NCBI GenBank assembly: GCA_014773175.1
Contig: VXCM01001411.1
Location: 62,001 to 126,000, forward strand
Origin: Lucifuga dentata
Lineage: Eukaryota; Chordata; Actinopteri; Ophidiiformes; Bythitidae
Direction: 5' to 3'
Length of the DNA: 64,000 nt
The translations under genes were made by a program, and so were the position numbers. The notes under the pieces are model-generated. The model was not told where the DNA came from and did not search any database. It worked only from the letters and a program-made list of their open reading frames with translations. Positions 1-14,331 of this stretch are shown in pieces. Position 1 is the first letter of the stretch. Every line of letters starts with the position of its first letter.

Positions 1-1970
1 TTGAAACTCAGGCTCCATTTGTAATTTGTCAATTTTTTGGCAAATGCAGCTAATTTAGTTGGCTGCACAGAACGTGCTGGCAGCATAACATATCTGATCA
101 TGGACAAAATGAAAACAAATTGGTTTCATAAAAATGGGTGTGACAACGTAATTTGTTTTCGAGTCATTATTTCCTGGAGAAGACTTCTCGTTCTGCTTGT
201 GAGTATGTGCTGATTGACAGTATGACAGTATGCAGGGCGGAACCAAATGTGTGCACTGATATGAAAACATGACGAGGCACGATGAAATCACGATGAAACA
301 TAAACTTTGACAAAATCAAACTTTGAGTTCATGTTTGCAGTTATAGATTATGTAGCTTGACAGTTTTCAATTATGAGAAATATGTTCCTCATACAAGAAT
401 GAAGAGCAGCAAATGTCTTCTTCTGAAGCCAACAAAACTGGATTTGACAAACCCTGCAAAGCTAACTGTAAAGACACCAACAACCTCTCTTTTCTCTCCC
501 AGAAAAGAGAGTGACAATTTGGATAAATTGCACAAACGTATAAAAATAGGCAAATGCATGTTAATATATAAGAATCACCGAATGCCTCTGAAACAATAAA
601 TTAGTCCGACAGTAAGCACACATTTTTGTCTCCTGTGTGATACAAACACATATCCTGTGTGACTGTGGAAATCTGAGGTTCTAGGTCCACATTATCTCAC
701 TCAGATTTAAATAGGAATCAAATGAAGAATTAAAGACAAAACAGAGCAAAATTGCTGAAAGAGAAAAGAGATAGTGTCGACTGTGTTTCTCCCAATATGC
801 AATATTTTATTCCATTTATGTGATGTTTGATTATGAAGTGACATTTTCTTGAACTATGTGGATTCATTTTAATTTATTCGTACCGGTATTCAAAAATCCA
901 AAAAGAGGCAAAGGATGATTTTCTGTGCCAGAAAATCAGGACTGACTGACTGTTCTGGCATCATGCATTAAGTCATTTTGAGGATCTGGAGGTCCCTGCC
1001 TGTTCCATAACTGTTCTTTAGCTTAAACATTTTCTATGTAGGCACTATTCAAAGTAATCATCTCTGTATTATCCTCTCTTCTCTTTTCTCAAAAGACTCC
1101 TCTACTCTTTGCTATTATTTTAAAAAGCTCATATGTGTAATAAGACAATATGTCTTTTCTTCAAATCAGGCCAGATTGATCAGAAGAGTGTGATTATTCA
1201 ACACATTTGCATATTTCCATAATCACAAGTGTATTGCAGTTCTTTGATTGGAACGGATGCTGATCTAGACTCCCAGCAGGATCATGTCTCCCAGCAGGAG
1301 GTCTGACAAAAGCAGAGACAAGCAGTGAATGGATGTGATGTTGAAAGTCAAACTTAAAATGGAGGGCACAGCTCTACAATATGCCCACGTTTAGTCCCAC
1401 GTCATGGCTTCTTTCAAACTTCACGATACTCTAAACTTGAGAAAAGATAACAGAGGGAGTCTTTGCTTTAGGCTTCAGTAACTATTTTTTAACTGCTTGC
1501 ATGAAGTTCTCAGTGGAGTCAAGGGTAAAGCAAAGGAAGTCAGAGCTCTTTCTTTCGCAGCTGAAAAGCCTTTTGCTGCTGTATTTACCTAACTCAGCCA
1601 AAAAAAAAAACAAAACAAACAAACAAAAAAAAAATTTTCTTTGCCCACTCACACAATTCCTATTTGTATTCAACTCTCCTCAAAAGTCTTTTTCATACAC
1701 CTCTGTTGTCAGTTTAAATAAGTCAGGCTGTCCATTGACTAAGCGGCCTGCTACTTCGACCCTGAAATATAATGTGTTTCTTTGAATCCTAAAAACAAAA
1801 TACGACTGAAACACATATAATTACAGTTAATATCATGATGATATCATACAGTCTGACAGAGATTAACAACTGCGTTGGATTGTTGGCAAGATTTTACTTT
1901 ATTCATCTCACACACAGTCTGACATGAAATGATCTCAGGAATAAGCTTGAAATAAAAGCATTGCATTTAC
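1..1970. other. UBE2F intron, no recognised gene
   Basis: This should be the intron between the TRTLK exon and the missing last UBE2F exons. I searched both strands for the expected DVVWGLNSLFT block and did not find it. Short frames here lack splice support and family likeness. Only A-rich runs near 1601-1635 stand out. Confidence 0.5.
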
Positions 1971-2593
1971 CTTTAATGTTCGGGTGGGAGCCCAGCCTGT
2001 GCCATCAATTGAATGTTCCCGCAACAAGCTGCAGAAATAAAAACAGAGTCAAAGTCATTTATAATAACTGCAAGATATCTGGAGCCCTTTGTTCTTGTTA
2101 CTGTACTATGTCTCTGAGAACGCACTTTATGCAAAAAAAAGAAAAAACCAAAGGTTCTGATGTCGCTTCATGAAAACAGTTCAACATTTCCAAACTTCAG
2201 AATCAAAGTTTAATTTGGTTTGCATACTGTTTCCTTTTCTGAAAAGAACCACAATATTGACTTTTGCTGACTCTTCAGTTGGTCACGCTGTGCTGGCCTG
2301 CTAAATCTACTTCTACTAAAACTAAAACAGTTATATGAAAAATGATTTTTTAACAGCATATACACGAAATCAACTAAGCGAAAAATTGCTTCATCAGTTT
2401 CCTGCACTTGATAAAATGGATTAGAAGTGAATCAAATCAAACAACAGACAAGTCTTTGAGGAGGTCTAGGCTGTGTTACCTCAAACAGATTTCGCCCGTC
2501 TCAGCGATGTTGGGATGCCATATTCTTGTCAGGCATCTCACTTTAGGAGGCTGGAGAATGATGGAGAGATAAAAGAGGGAAAGAGGAGGAAGG

Positions 2594-2641
<48 letters not shown>

Positions 2642-4455
2642 AGCATAGCAATGAAAAACATAATTTTTTGGTCTCGTTTCTTTGGCTTGAGGCAAACAGA
2701 CATGTGAGACATACTTCGAAACAAAACATTCAGTTTCACCAGATGCATCGAACACATTCAGTGAAAAACAACAGCAAGAGAGATACTCTCACTCTAAAGT
2801 CCATTTTCTTTCATCTACTAGTCCATGTTTCACTTGGAAGTGACCTGAAAGTGGCTGCAGGAATAAACGTAACCTGACTTGAGAGATTTAACTTTTATTC
2901 GTCTCTTTTCCTGTTAAAGTCTGCTCCCCTATCATGACCCTGGTTTGGTTACAAACAGTCCACAAGTGGTATAGAAGTCCATTGAGAAAACACCATCTGG
3001 GTTCAAATCCCACCTCTCCAAGTTGCTCTGTTATCGCAAACAAGCAGAACAATAACCTGGAGCGAGTTCCAGAACTCAGAGCACGATGGGTTCTCTGAAC
3101 TGCTGCTCATGACATAGACGTGGATGACAGTCAAAACCTTCCAATGGTGCATTCAGGCAGTCATTGTGGGGACAAACTCAAGTACAGTGGAACTCTGCCA
3201 GGGACTTGTGTGAATCCCCACACCTGTATCACCCCAGATAGCTCCATAAAAAAAACAAGTTATAACCCATATTCAGAAATTTGATGTAAGTTAAATGATA
3301 TCTAATCAGTAATACCCATCTACTCAATTATCATCTCTCTTCCTACCAGAAAAGTGAGGGTCAGTCCTTCAGCCACTACCCACTTGGCCCCCCAAGTTTT
3401 GTATTCAGGCTGAACCCACTGGACACCATGTACAAACTTCCAGTCCAGACCAGGGTACAGGAGGGGATCCTGGTTTTTATATTCTGGACAAGGAACTCTG
3501 TCTCTTCTACATCTCTTTACAAAGATCACAGCACTTTCTGTCGAGCCATTGTCTGGGACCAAAGTCCCATAGGAGACCAAGAGCCATTGCTCCTGATAAC
3601 AATACTCTCTTGAGTTTGGGGACAAGCAGACTATTCCACTACGATAAGATGGCAGTTCCTAAATAAACTAGATTCACTGCACTTGATCATAAAAAAAATG
3701 TCAGATGAGCTAAGTATTTCATTTCACACGCGCATTCTTATTTTACAGACTGACATAGACACACACATGCACACACATACAGTATACACTCACAGAGCGC
3801 TCCTATTGTCCTTATGTGCTTTAATTGTGTTTATGCTGTAGATGTTGATCCAGGTGTTATTTTTGTGAGACCTGAGAAGCCATGTAAGATGTAGATTATA
3901 TTTTAATCCGTGCAACAGTCCATACAACAAACAAAGCTTCAGCTAGTAATTCTCAAATGCTGGTAGTACTACTAGTGGTAGTTGAAGCGCCCCCTGGTGG
4001 TTGGCCAGAGGATGAGAAATTTCTGCACAGAATCAAAACATGGTATCTATGTAAATTCTGTTACTGTAGCAAATTATTGACAAATAAAATGGATTTCAAT
4101 AAGAAATTGATATTTTGAAGTTTATTATTCTCTTTTAATTAAGACTTTTTTAAATTGTTGTTCCATTTTTTGTTGAAAATAGACCAACTTCTTCCATGTA
4201 CAAAACATGTACTTTTATTCTATGTAGGTTCCTTTTTGAGCACATACTGTAAGAGAGGAGGGTAAGACCATTAACAGAGGGGGAAAAAAGATGGGGCGAG
4301 ACCAGAGAAAGGGAGAGAGGTAAGAGGTGGGAGAGAGGATGGAAAGGGAGATGAGAGGGAGGAGGAGGAGAAAATGGAGAGGAAGAGAGAAGGGGAGACA
4401 CAGGGAGAGGAGAGGGAGATGTTTAGCAAGAGACAGAGGAGGAAGGAAAGGGAAG

Positions 4456-4496
<41 letters not shown>

Positions 4497-5662
4497 ACAG
4501 CTATATAGGACTATTAGAAATTAGCAACTGGCTATGGGAGAGGAGGAACAACAAACTTAAGGAGGTTTTCATCAACAAAACCTCCTAGTTAACACGTTTA
4601 TCAAGTGAAACGAGGTGAAATTAATTTCAAACAGACCAAACAGACTGTGAACTTTTTGAGATAAAATGTCAATTATGGTTTAACAGCGCAATGGAAATAA
4701 AAGGGCTTCACCAACATGAGTATGCTTATTGTAGATTCACACATCAGCTGAAAATGAAGCACTACAGTCATGCAGCTCTAAATGGAGCGTTCCCTTTCTC
4801 TTTAGATAAGGAGCAGATGCCATGTGGGTGTGGATATAAATGAGCAACAAAAGAAAGACAAAAACAAGGCATACACAGATGTGCAAACAAACATACACAC
4901 GTGATGCCTTGGACACAAACAAACATGTAGAAGACATACACACTGACACATGTACAAGCACACGTTGGCCAGGTGAGATAAAGACAGTGAAGGAGGGATG
5001 AATAGATGAATGGACAAAAGAGAAACAAAGAGGTAAGCAAAGGAGATGTAAATCATGACAATAAGGCTGTTTCACCCACAAAACAAATCGACAGATTTCA
5101 GCCAAGGACCTTCATATGATATCAAATAAATTATATCTGCAATTCTGGGACCAACAATTATAGTTGATTCCAGCAGCAGATAATTTGATATGTTGTTCTG
5201 GAGATCAAAAACAGAAAACAAGAGAATAGAATACATCCCAACAGTAACAGCAACTAATGAAGGTAAAACACACACACACACACACACACAATGGAGTATG
5301 ACAGATCCACTCACCACCATGTTATAAGCTTCAGGTACATCTATTTCAAACTGGAACCTTCCACTCTGATAGTACCCCTCATCTGTAAGAGAGAAAGAAG
5401 GAGGAGAGGTTAACTAAATATAAAAAGGAATATCTGTATTTGATGATAAAATGATTTTATAATTAACATCAGACAGTGCTGATCAGAGTTAAAGATCTGG
5501 ATATGAAGGAGAAGTTGCAGAGCAATCAATCTGTGACAACTAAGTGACTGAAAGGATCGATTAGATGAACTGAATTTGTGCATGATGTGAGTAAATGGCT
5601 AATGAGCAACCTTTAAGTCAGATCACACACTGTACTTCAAACGCAGGCTTAATTCAGTACAA

Positions 5663-5723
<61 letters not shown>

Positions 5724-7424
5724 AATTACATCACTAACTGGTGTTCATTAAGAACAGACACACACAGCAGGTTTTCCATCCCACATCATTTAAAGAGAAA
5801 TCAGGCCATTTACACTGAATTAAAGGATCCTTCCACTAATGTCAGAAGAAAAGAATACATTATTATGAAATTAAACCTTAACATTTAAGAAAAAAGTGGA
5901 GGCCCTCTTTTACACTGCAAAAGATACAAATTTAATGAGTGAGATGATTGTTTAAAGTGTAGCCTAACTAAATGGCTCACAAAAGGGGAGAAGTTGTAAG
6001 TATCAGTCACTTAACCGAGCAAACAAAAGTAATTAATCAACCAGGTTTGGTTTGCTTTCTTTGCCAGATTAAAGGGGCCATATTACACCGATTTCCATAT
6101 TCTCATTTTCATTTATTTTGAAACCTCTGCAATGCTTTAATGTGAGAAAAACCCCCAAAACAAAACACTGATCCACTTCTGCTTTACCTTGCCACAGCAC
6201 CACTGTGCACAAATTCAATATTTGCAGTCAATTAATGTGACATTTCCAGATCATGTACACTTCAATCTATCTTTACAAGCTGTGTAACGCAGCTATTAAT
6301 CATGTGTAGCCTTTAAAGCCAATTAAAGGTTTGTTCAGATCTATTTAAATTGGATCCTTAGTTAGTTGGGTGGCATTGACATCTCCAGTGTGATCTTCTA
6401 TATTTTATACCTCTCCTTATAAAAGGAGAAGTATAAAATAGCTACAACACTGAGAAACTCAAGCAGAAGATAAATGAAGCACTGAGACAGAGACACAGAC
6501 ATCAATTTAATTACAGAGCCTTATATCTCACACAACTGGACTCACATCTTTGGCAACATTTCACTGAATTTGGGAAGGGAGAGAGCAACAAAGACAGAAA
6601 AGTCTTTTGCCTCTTGCTGTTGTTTCTTTTACAATTTTCTATGATATTGCACATTACAATAAGTAACTGCATCAATAACTAAAAGGTCAATAAGTAAAAG
6701 AAATTTTACTTGTTAAAACAAACACAGTTGCACATGTATTCCTCCTAGAAACATACTACTAAACCACTAGTGGCAAGATGGGTAACCATTACACAATAAC
6801 AACCTCTGTATCCATAATAAAAAGATGTCCATAAATTTTTTATTATTTTCTAGGAGACGTAACAACAAGATGGCATAATCAAAGACCTCGGATCAGAACA
6901 GTTATTTATCAGTAACTGATAAATCAAGGCATTTCATTCTAGCTTGCCGCTTCATGTTTGTCATTTCACGAATTATTCTGCCTTCACATGCAGCACCAGC
7001 TGGTATTTTTCCTCTACTTTCTGTTTATTCATTTTTGTTGTTTTTGGCAGAGCAGAGGCCTGTAACAGTGGGTGGCAGCAATATGGTGGCTACACGCTAC
7101 TGGGAAAAAAAAAGATTAAGTATTAAGAGCATCTATTTCCATCAGCATTTCACATCCTCTCTTAACACATACTCCCGTTAGCAATACATCAACTTCAGCC
7201 AAGGCTGAAAAGTTTTTGTGAATTTTTTTTCAGCATTTTCTTACAAATTCTAGTGCTTCAGTTTAAGGTTTAAGCACAAGCCAAAACACACATGCAGTAA
7301 TAACATGTGCACGAAAATATTCCCATTCATTCTCTCTCTCTCTCTCTCTCCTCTCTCTGTTTGCTATACAGACAGCGAGCGAGAGACAGAGACCAACACA
7401 GAGAGTGAGAGAGAGAGACAGACA

Positions 7425-7464
<40 letters not shown>

Positions 7465-7621
7465 ACTCTCTTTCTCTCTGTACTCATAATCAAGGCAATT
7501 TGAGATAAGGCCTTTATCATACAATGGGCTTTCCAAACCTCACCTGATTCCATTCACCGTGAAAAGGACAGGGTTACAATTTAATTAAACCACACAAACA
7601 GTCTGCCCTGTATTATAAATG

Positions 7622-7665
<44 letters not shown>

Positions 7666-10600
7666 CCATGAGATACAAATGAGATACAGCCTGAGCTGCT
7701 GAGGAAGATGAAAGGAGGAAAGATAGCTAAAGCATCAAAAGAAAGGGTGATGAACACAGGGCAAACAAGACAAAAGAAGAAAAAGCAATACTAAGGGGAG
7801 AGAGAAAATGGGAAGCTGAAACAGAGAGAGCAGGAGAGCATCACCTGGCTAATAGTTGCAGTCAGAGGTGGTAAATAATTCATAACTGTCGTCAGTGTGC
7901 TGGAACAATCGGCCTTTAGTGTCACAATGTCAGGAGACACTGGGCACACATGCAAACGCACACATACACACGCACAAGCACAGACAAACACATAGTCAAA
8001 GAACACTCCACTGGGCTATTAAATTACATATAAAGTGAATAATCAAGCAAAGAAAGTGAGGAAGAAAGAAAGCTTTTGAGCTATTTAATTTGACCTTTGA
8101 CTCGAGTTGAATAGTGTTATTTAGAAAATGTGTTAAGCTGCCCACTACTCAATGGTCAAATACAAAACGTATCACAAAGCGACATCTTCACCTGTGTAAA
8201 GTTCTCTGTAATACCCCACTGAAGAAAAAGAGAGAAAGCCTATTCACTGCAACTGAATAGTGCTTAAGCTGTGTGGGCTCAAACATCATCAGCAGCTAAC
8301 AAAGTCTTTAGGGAATTTTAGAAATGCAGAGAATGTCTCACGAGTTAAGGACCAAACAGAATCATTGAATAGGAACAAAAAAAAAATTAAAAAAAATAAC
8401 AGTTTGAGTTTAAAAGGCATGCATACATGTGTTCTATTAAACAGATGTAATATTAAGCAGTGCGTCTTGGGACATTTGATAAAAAAGCATCAGTTTTTAT
8501 GAGATTCAGGAAAGGTGCACTCTTTCTCAGGTGCTTAACAACACAACACATCAAATCAAAAAACAGTGACACTCAAGATGGAAAAGGCAGATGTTCCCTC
8601 AGTTCATCACTCTCATTTTGTTTTCACACACATTTTAGCAAGCAAGCCTGATGAATGTGGCTCAGCTTTTTGTTTTTTGTTTTTTTAAATAGTATAACAA
8701 TCATCCTCAGGTGTGACAGGAACAACAGGAACATAAAGAATTGTATAAATATTCATATGCAAAGGGAATATTCCAAATAACATCGATAAACACTGTTAAA
8801 GGATATGTCTGCATTGTAAGTCGTTATGATCTCTCTTGATTTGTTCCGCATTACACAGATGTTTGGCTGTTTTGTGGTGTATTGTCGGAATGTGATCATT
8901 TGATATCTGTGTCTGTTTTAAGCTAGAACTCCCCTATACAACATGGGGATGAACAGGCTGAAACCCACATTCATTGAGGTTAGCACTGGAATCATTGCAT
9001 CCTGTATAACTCTTGTTTGCTGAAACACGAGCCTGTTAAAAATGTTCAAAAGGCAAACTGAGGACAACGTTTTTGAATATCATTTTTAGCTGATTATTCC
9101 TATTTGGTATGCATCTCTTCCCACCACATTCTGAAACTTGCTGAGAAGAATTGCTCTGCCGTTCAACTGAGAAGAAAAACAGAGGAGATAAATTACAGTA
9201 GAGAGAAAAACAGAAATGATAAAGCGGGAGTATAGGAAGTATAGTATAATTGCCATGGTGTGAACAGACCTCCAGTCACAACTTGTCAAAACTTTCACAT
9301 GGTTTCCTTCACCGCCCACTGCAGTTGGTCAACACAGTGATATGATTAGTTTCACTTTTTACATGTGCGCTTGGGATGCATGTGTCTTCCAGTTTAAGCT
9401 GTTTATAATTCCACGGGTAAGTGAAGCGACTTTGACATAAATGAATAAGAAGCAGGTGATGTGGAAAGAAAATCCATTCTCTGAATCTGTCCATGAATGC
9501 TCAAGGATGTACCAAGCCTGTTGATGTTTTTCTTTCCTCCAAATTCTACAGCTTCAGTTTCATTCAATCATCAAAGCAATGTGCTAACTGCAGTTTTCTG
9601 TACATGTTAAGCTGCATATAATCTTCATAATCACCTAGATCTAGCAGATTTTGACTGAATAGGGAATGATGATAATCCTATGTGTTATGCACTGGCTTAT
9701 TAAAGAACGACACAAGAAAGGAGCTTATTAGTATCTGTACTTAGTGTCTTTCAGGTTGCCAAGATTAGAGGATAGGTACTGGAAATCATGAGACTGGAAA
9801 TCTTTAGCATGTAAAGAATCAGATTTTTAAGTAAAATGTAGGCCATGAATATATATATTTTTTTAAAACACAGAAAAAAATGTGAGTAAAATATTTTAAC
9901 TATTTAATGTCCAAATTATTTTGTGGCTGTCCATTACTTTAATTTAATCAGTTCCTGGACATCATGATGGATCAGAGTTTCCCACAAGTTGAAAGTTTAC
10001 TTGTGGCAGTGGGTAGGCACGCCGTGTATCCAAGCCCCCCCCATCTATGTGATCTAGCTGGGTGTACCTTCCATCCTGCGATTCGGATTTTNGTATCCAA
10101 GCCCCCCCCATCTATGTGATCTAGCTGGGTGTACCTTCCATCCTGCGATTCGGATTTTATCTTACGATCTACCTGGGCAGTCTTCATCTGCCTAAGTGGG
10201 CCACCCAAGTAGAACCTATGTATGGGAAACACTGTGGATAGCAGAGTATTAATGAAAGTAGTTTCTCTTTTGGGAGATCATCAGAGCAGCTAGAACACAA
10301 ACATCCTTATCCACTCCTCTCTCCACTCAGTCTCTTTGATTGTTTTTTTTTTTTTTTTGNTTTTTTTTTTTTTTTAGGAAGGAACATCCCATCTCCTTTT
10401 CTTCTTTCTTTCCTTCTCCTTCTGTAAAATACTGTACTAGAGCCAGTTCAAATCTTTTTCTTCATCATCTAGTCTTAGCTCAAACTTTTACCACAGCCAG
10501 GGGGTGTATTGTCTTTGTTTTGAATTTTTCAGTGGAGATTTATTTCTGGGCTTGTGGAGTGACTCGTCAGCTTAACTTTCTGATGTGGCCTGACAGACCT

Positions 10601-11849
10601 CCAGTCATATACTGGGATTTGCAACCAATGTCTTATTTGACAGCCTTTGAAAACATGCCAAAATCAAAAAGAGAAAAGGTCCAAAGTGACAGCTAGAGTG
10701 GCCATGCAGGTATGTTTGTCAGAGAACAGGGTTCTGAAATGTTGAGTGATTCTTTCCCATAAAACTCAAGCTTCCTATTCACTCCCCTTCAAGAATATAA
10801 CATCAAACTACTTTATAAGTGCTGATCCTTGCTTTTCTGAGCAGATTTTGCTTACAAAGGCCTTTCTGCAAACCAACTGAAGTAACAGTAAAACTGCAAA
10901 ACCTCATTATTTGAGTTGCAGGGAGATGGATAAGTCACACAGACACACAGACTGGTAGTTTCACAATTAAACGTTATCACCAATGTTGTCAGAGGAATCA
11001 ATGGTCTTTGAAGGTGGCCATAGGTGAATCATCAGGTGTGTATCACAGACAAATGCTGTGTGACTGATTAATGTCTTGATTGCTTCCAAAGTAGTCCGCA
11101 TGACATATGAGTGGAATAACCAAGCCTGTTCTGCAGCAGCTGAAGCCCATGAAAGACAGCTGTGCCAAAAAGTGCAGTGTGAAGATCAAACCACAAGTTA
11201 ACCTCATCAGAAAATGTTTTAAGCTAATGATACATACAGTAGCTACATGATAGCTGTGAACAGATTATTTACTTTTATGCACAGGTGATAAGTGTAGTGG
11301 ATGTTAAAGTATTGTGGTCACATTGAGGCTAGATGCAGAAGAATGAGGAGTTATAACGTGTGTGCAAGTGAGTGTAATATCAGAGAAAATGCACGGATGT
11401 CGCATTGGCCATTTTTTACCGCCATCAATCGGGAGGACACATGCACTCATTCACTTATTTCTGCTTACACACACACTTGCACACATAGGCCTGCAACAGT
11501 TTGAAAATTTAAAAAAAAAAAAAACTCAACCATTACAAAGACATAAAAACAGCAAAATATCTTAGTATTCAATGTTTCCATTGACTCTGCATATCCAAAC
11601 GCCCAGAGTGATTTCCCTTTCTCTTCAAGCCATTACAAATGTTTTAAAGTTAGAAGTTAGAAACAAAAATTTAAACTTTCTTTCTAACTTTAATTAATTT
11701 GATTCAATGAAAACTCAGTGAATGGATGCGATCACAGGTTAAAAGCTGTTTTACACTGTTGTGATGAAGAAGGCAAAAAAAAAAAAAAAAAAAAAAAAAA
11801 AACCATATGCACAAACTTTTCAACCTTGGTCCAGCATGAATTTGAATAA

Positions 11850-11907
<58 letters not shown>

Positions 11908-14276
11908 TCAATGTCTTACACAAAAGAAATGGATTCTACAGGTACCAACTGAATCAAATAATCGTCCTTGGTGCAGAAATTATATAATGGGCATTTCAGG
12001 CAGTAATTTTGAACATTATTTTCACAATCTGTAGTAAATGCTGGTCAGGACACAATGCCATGAGCAGCCCTGAGTAACATTGTGCTTTAGGTGTGAATTT
12101 TAATCCTATTCAATTGGAGTAAGTAATATAGTCAAGTCTGAATTTTTTTGAAAACATCTTCTGAATCCATTATGCAAAAATATTATTCAGCACTAAAACC
12201 TTGTACCATGAGTCTGATGCTTGTTTTTTAATTCCTCCAAAATTCCCTTCATGAAATAAAATTCAGCCTTCAACTTCAAGCAGAGATTATGTTCTCACTT
12301 CTGAGGATGAAATAAAGTGTCAAGAAGAGCAGGGAGAATTTCACAAGCTCATATTAGAGCTGTAAAGCACTTTAAGATCTATTTGAGGATGTCAGGGCGC
12401 CTGTTTGAAATATCACTAAAAATGCTAGAAACACACAACAAAATCAGGCAGACTAATTATCAAACTACAGTTCATCCTGAGCAGCAGCTGGTCTGTAACA
12501 GGTACACACTGCTTCAGGGAAACATCATCTTTAAAAGAAAGTGCTCATGCCTCTCCTTTAGTTTAATGCTAATTCATACATGCAGAGCTCACCTCTTTTG
12601 AGCCTTGTGACAGGTGCGGAAAAACACAGAAAAAAAAGAAACAGTCCCAAAGCATTTATCATGGATGTCAGTTTCAGCCAGATTTTTTGTTTTTTTGGAG
12701 CAGTCTCCTGTGCCAAAAAAAATTAAACTCTTTTTATATCAACACGACATGAGTACATTTGGTTTTATATTCTTTTAGTAGAGATGCAAGGGTGAAAATA
12801 TGGCCTAAGGCTGTGTGACAGGACTCAAATCATATCTGGTCATTTTCTGGCCAATATCTGACAGAAATTCAACAACTAAGAAGTTGATAATCCCTCTATA
12901 CTTCTGAGCTCATCTTGACTTTTGATTAATAGTCCTGCTATTAATCTTTACTCCAAGTCTAACGAAAATAGCCCACATTCAAAACTACAGTATATTGAAT
13001 AATTTGAGAACAGTCAACAATTCTGTGCAGTTCCTGTAATACATCTGGATCTGCATCACACAAAATAGTTTGTTAAAATGTTCTGTCCATGTTTCACAAT
13101 CATGAATTAATTCTCACTGTGCCACATTTTCAATTACTCACCCACAAGCACATAAACCAAAGTGTGCTTTCGTGGATTTTATAAACGAAAACTGCATTTA
13201 TGGTTTGAGGAACTGTGGGTGTATGTGTGTGTGAAAGAGACAGAGAGAAAGAGAAGGTGTGTGTGACAGAGAGAGGGAGCAGAAAGTGAGAGGTAACAGA
13301 GTCTAAGGAGATGTGGGTAACTCTGCACCAGTGTGTTTGGGCTTTACAATATCTGACAGGTAGGCTGCTTAGCTCGGAACTATTAGCAGTCTGCTGAGCA
13401 AGCAGAGTGGACCTGCGGAATAATGACAATGTAGCTGTAATGTTCAAATACAAAAAAGTCTGGAAAAGCCGTTGAAAGGGTATAAGTTATCAGAAACTCT
13501 TAACACTTCAGTTTCCCTCTTAATAACACTTTCCTCCTCCATTGAGCGCATGCACTCACACAAACCCTGCATTTTGTCTAAAACAAAAATTGCTAAGATT
13601 GATTTGCTTTGCTTTGTTTCACGCAGAGTAAAACAAATATTTAAATTTTTTTCATTATAGTGGTGAGTAAAGTGCAATAAAGATGGTTCTGCAGCATGAA
13701 ACCAGATGGATCCAAAGGGATCATTGACAATCAGATGAAGGTTACGATAATGGCCGAAACACAAATGATGTCTCATAACTATGATGAATTATGATGTCTC
13801 ATAACTCTACACAACCTTTGTTCTGTGATGATTTAGCGCGTCTCATACTAGGATTTTTATGCAGCAAATATTTGCCTGTTTGCAATCTGCATTGTTTAAA
13901 AGGGGGATTAACAATATTACAACTCACATTAAAGCTGTTTGCATTTCCTCACCTAATTTGATTACTGCAACTGAGGCTGAGCCTGGCTTGAAATTAACTG
14001 AATCTACAATAACATTAACATCACGGACTGCAGCAGTAATAAGCAATGAAAAATACTTCTACCACATTTCAAATAATTGTGTAGCATCAACAGAAATGAA
14101 GCCAGCTACATTTCCTGTGCCCCACAGATAAAGTACCGGACGGACACTGCAATGTTTTTCTTTTTTCTTTTTCGCTTACCAGGAGACACTGCGAGCTGGA
14201 AATGATGCAGTTTGTCTTCATCTGGGAAGCAGGCTTTGCATGTACCTGAGCAGAAACAAACAGGAGGAACAAGGAA

Positions 14277-14331
<55 letters not shown>

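Noticed and set aside
2473..2877. Long Arg-Glu / Ser-Leu frames across the GA repeat
   Set aside because: They are translation of (GA)n; the real coding part here is only the 71 bp UBE2F exon at 2480-2550.
6401..6440. MicroRNA precursor
   Set aside because: Arms of 18 bp with a 4 nt loop are too short, and no flanking pairing extends the stem.
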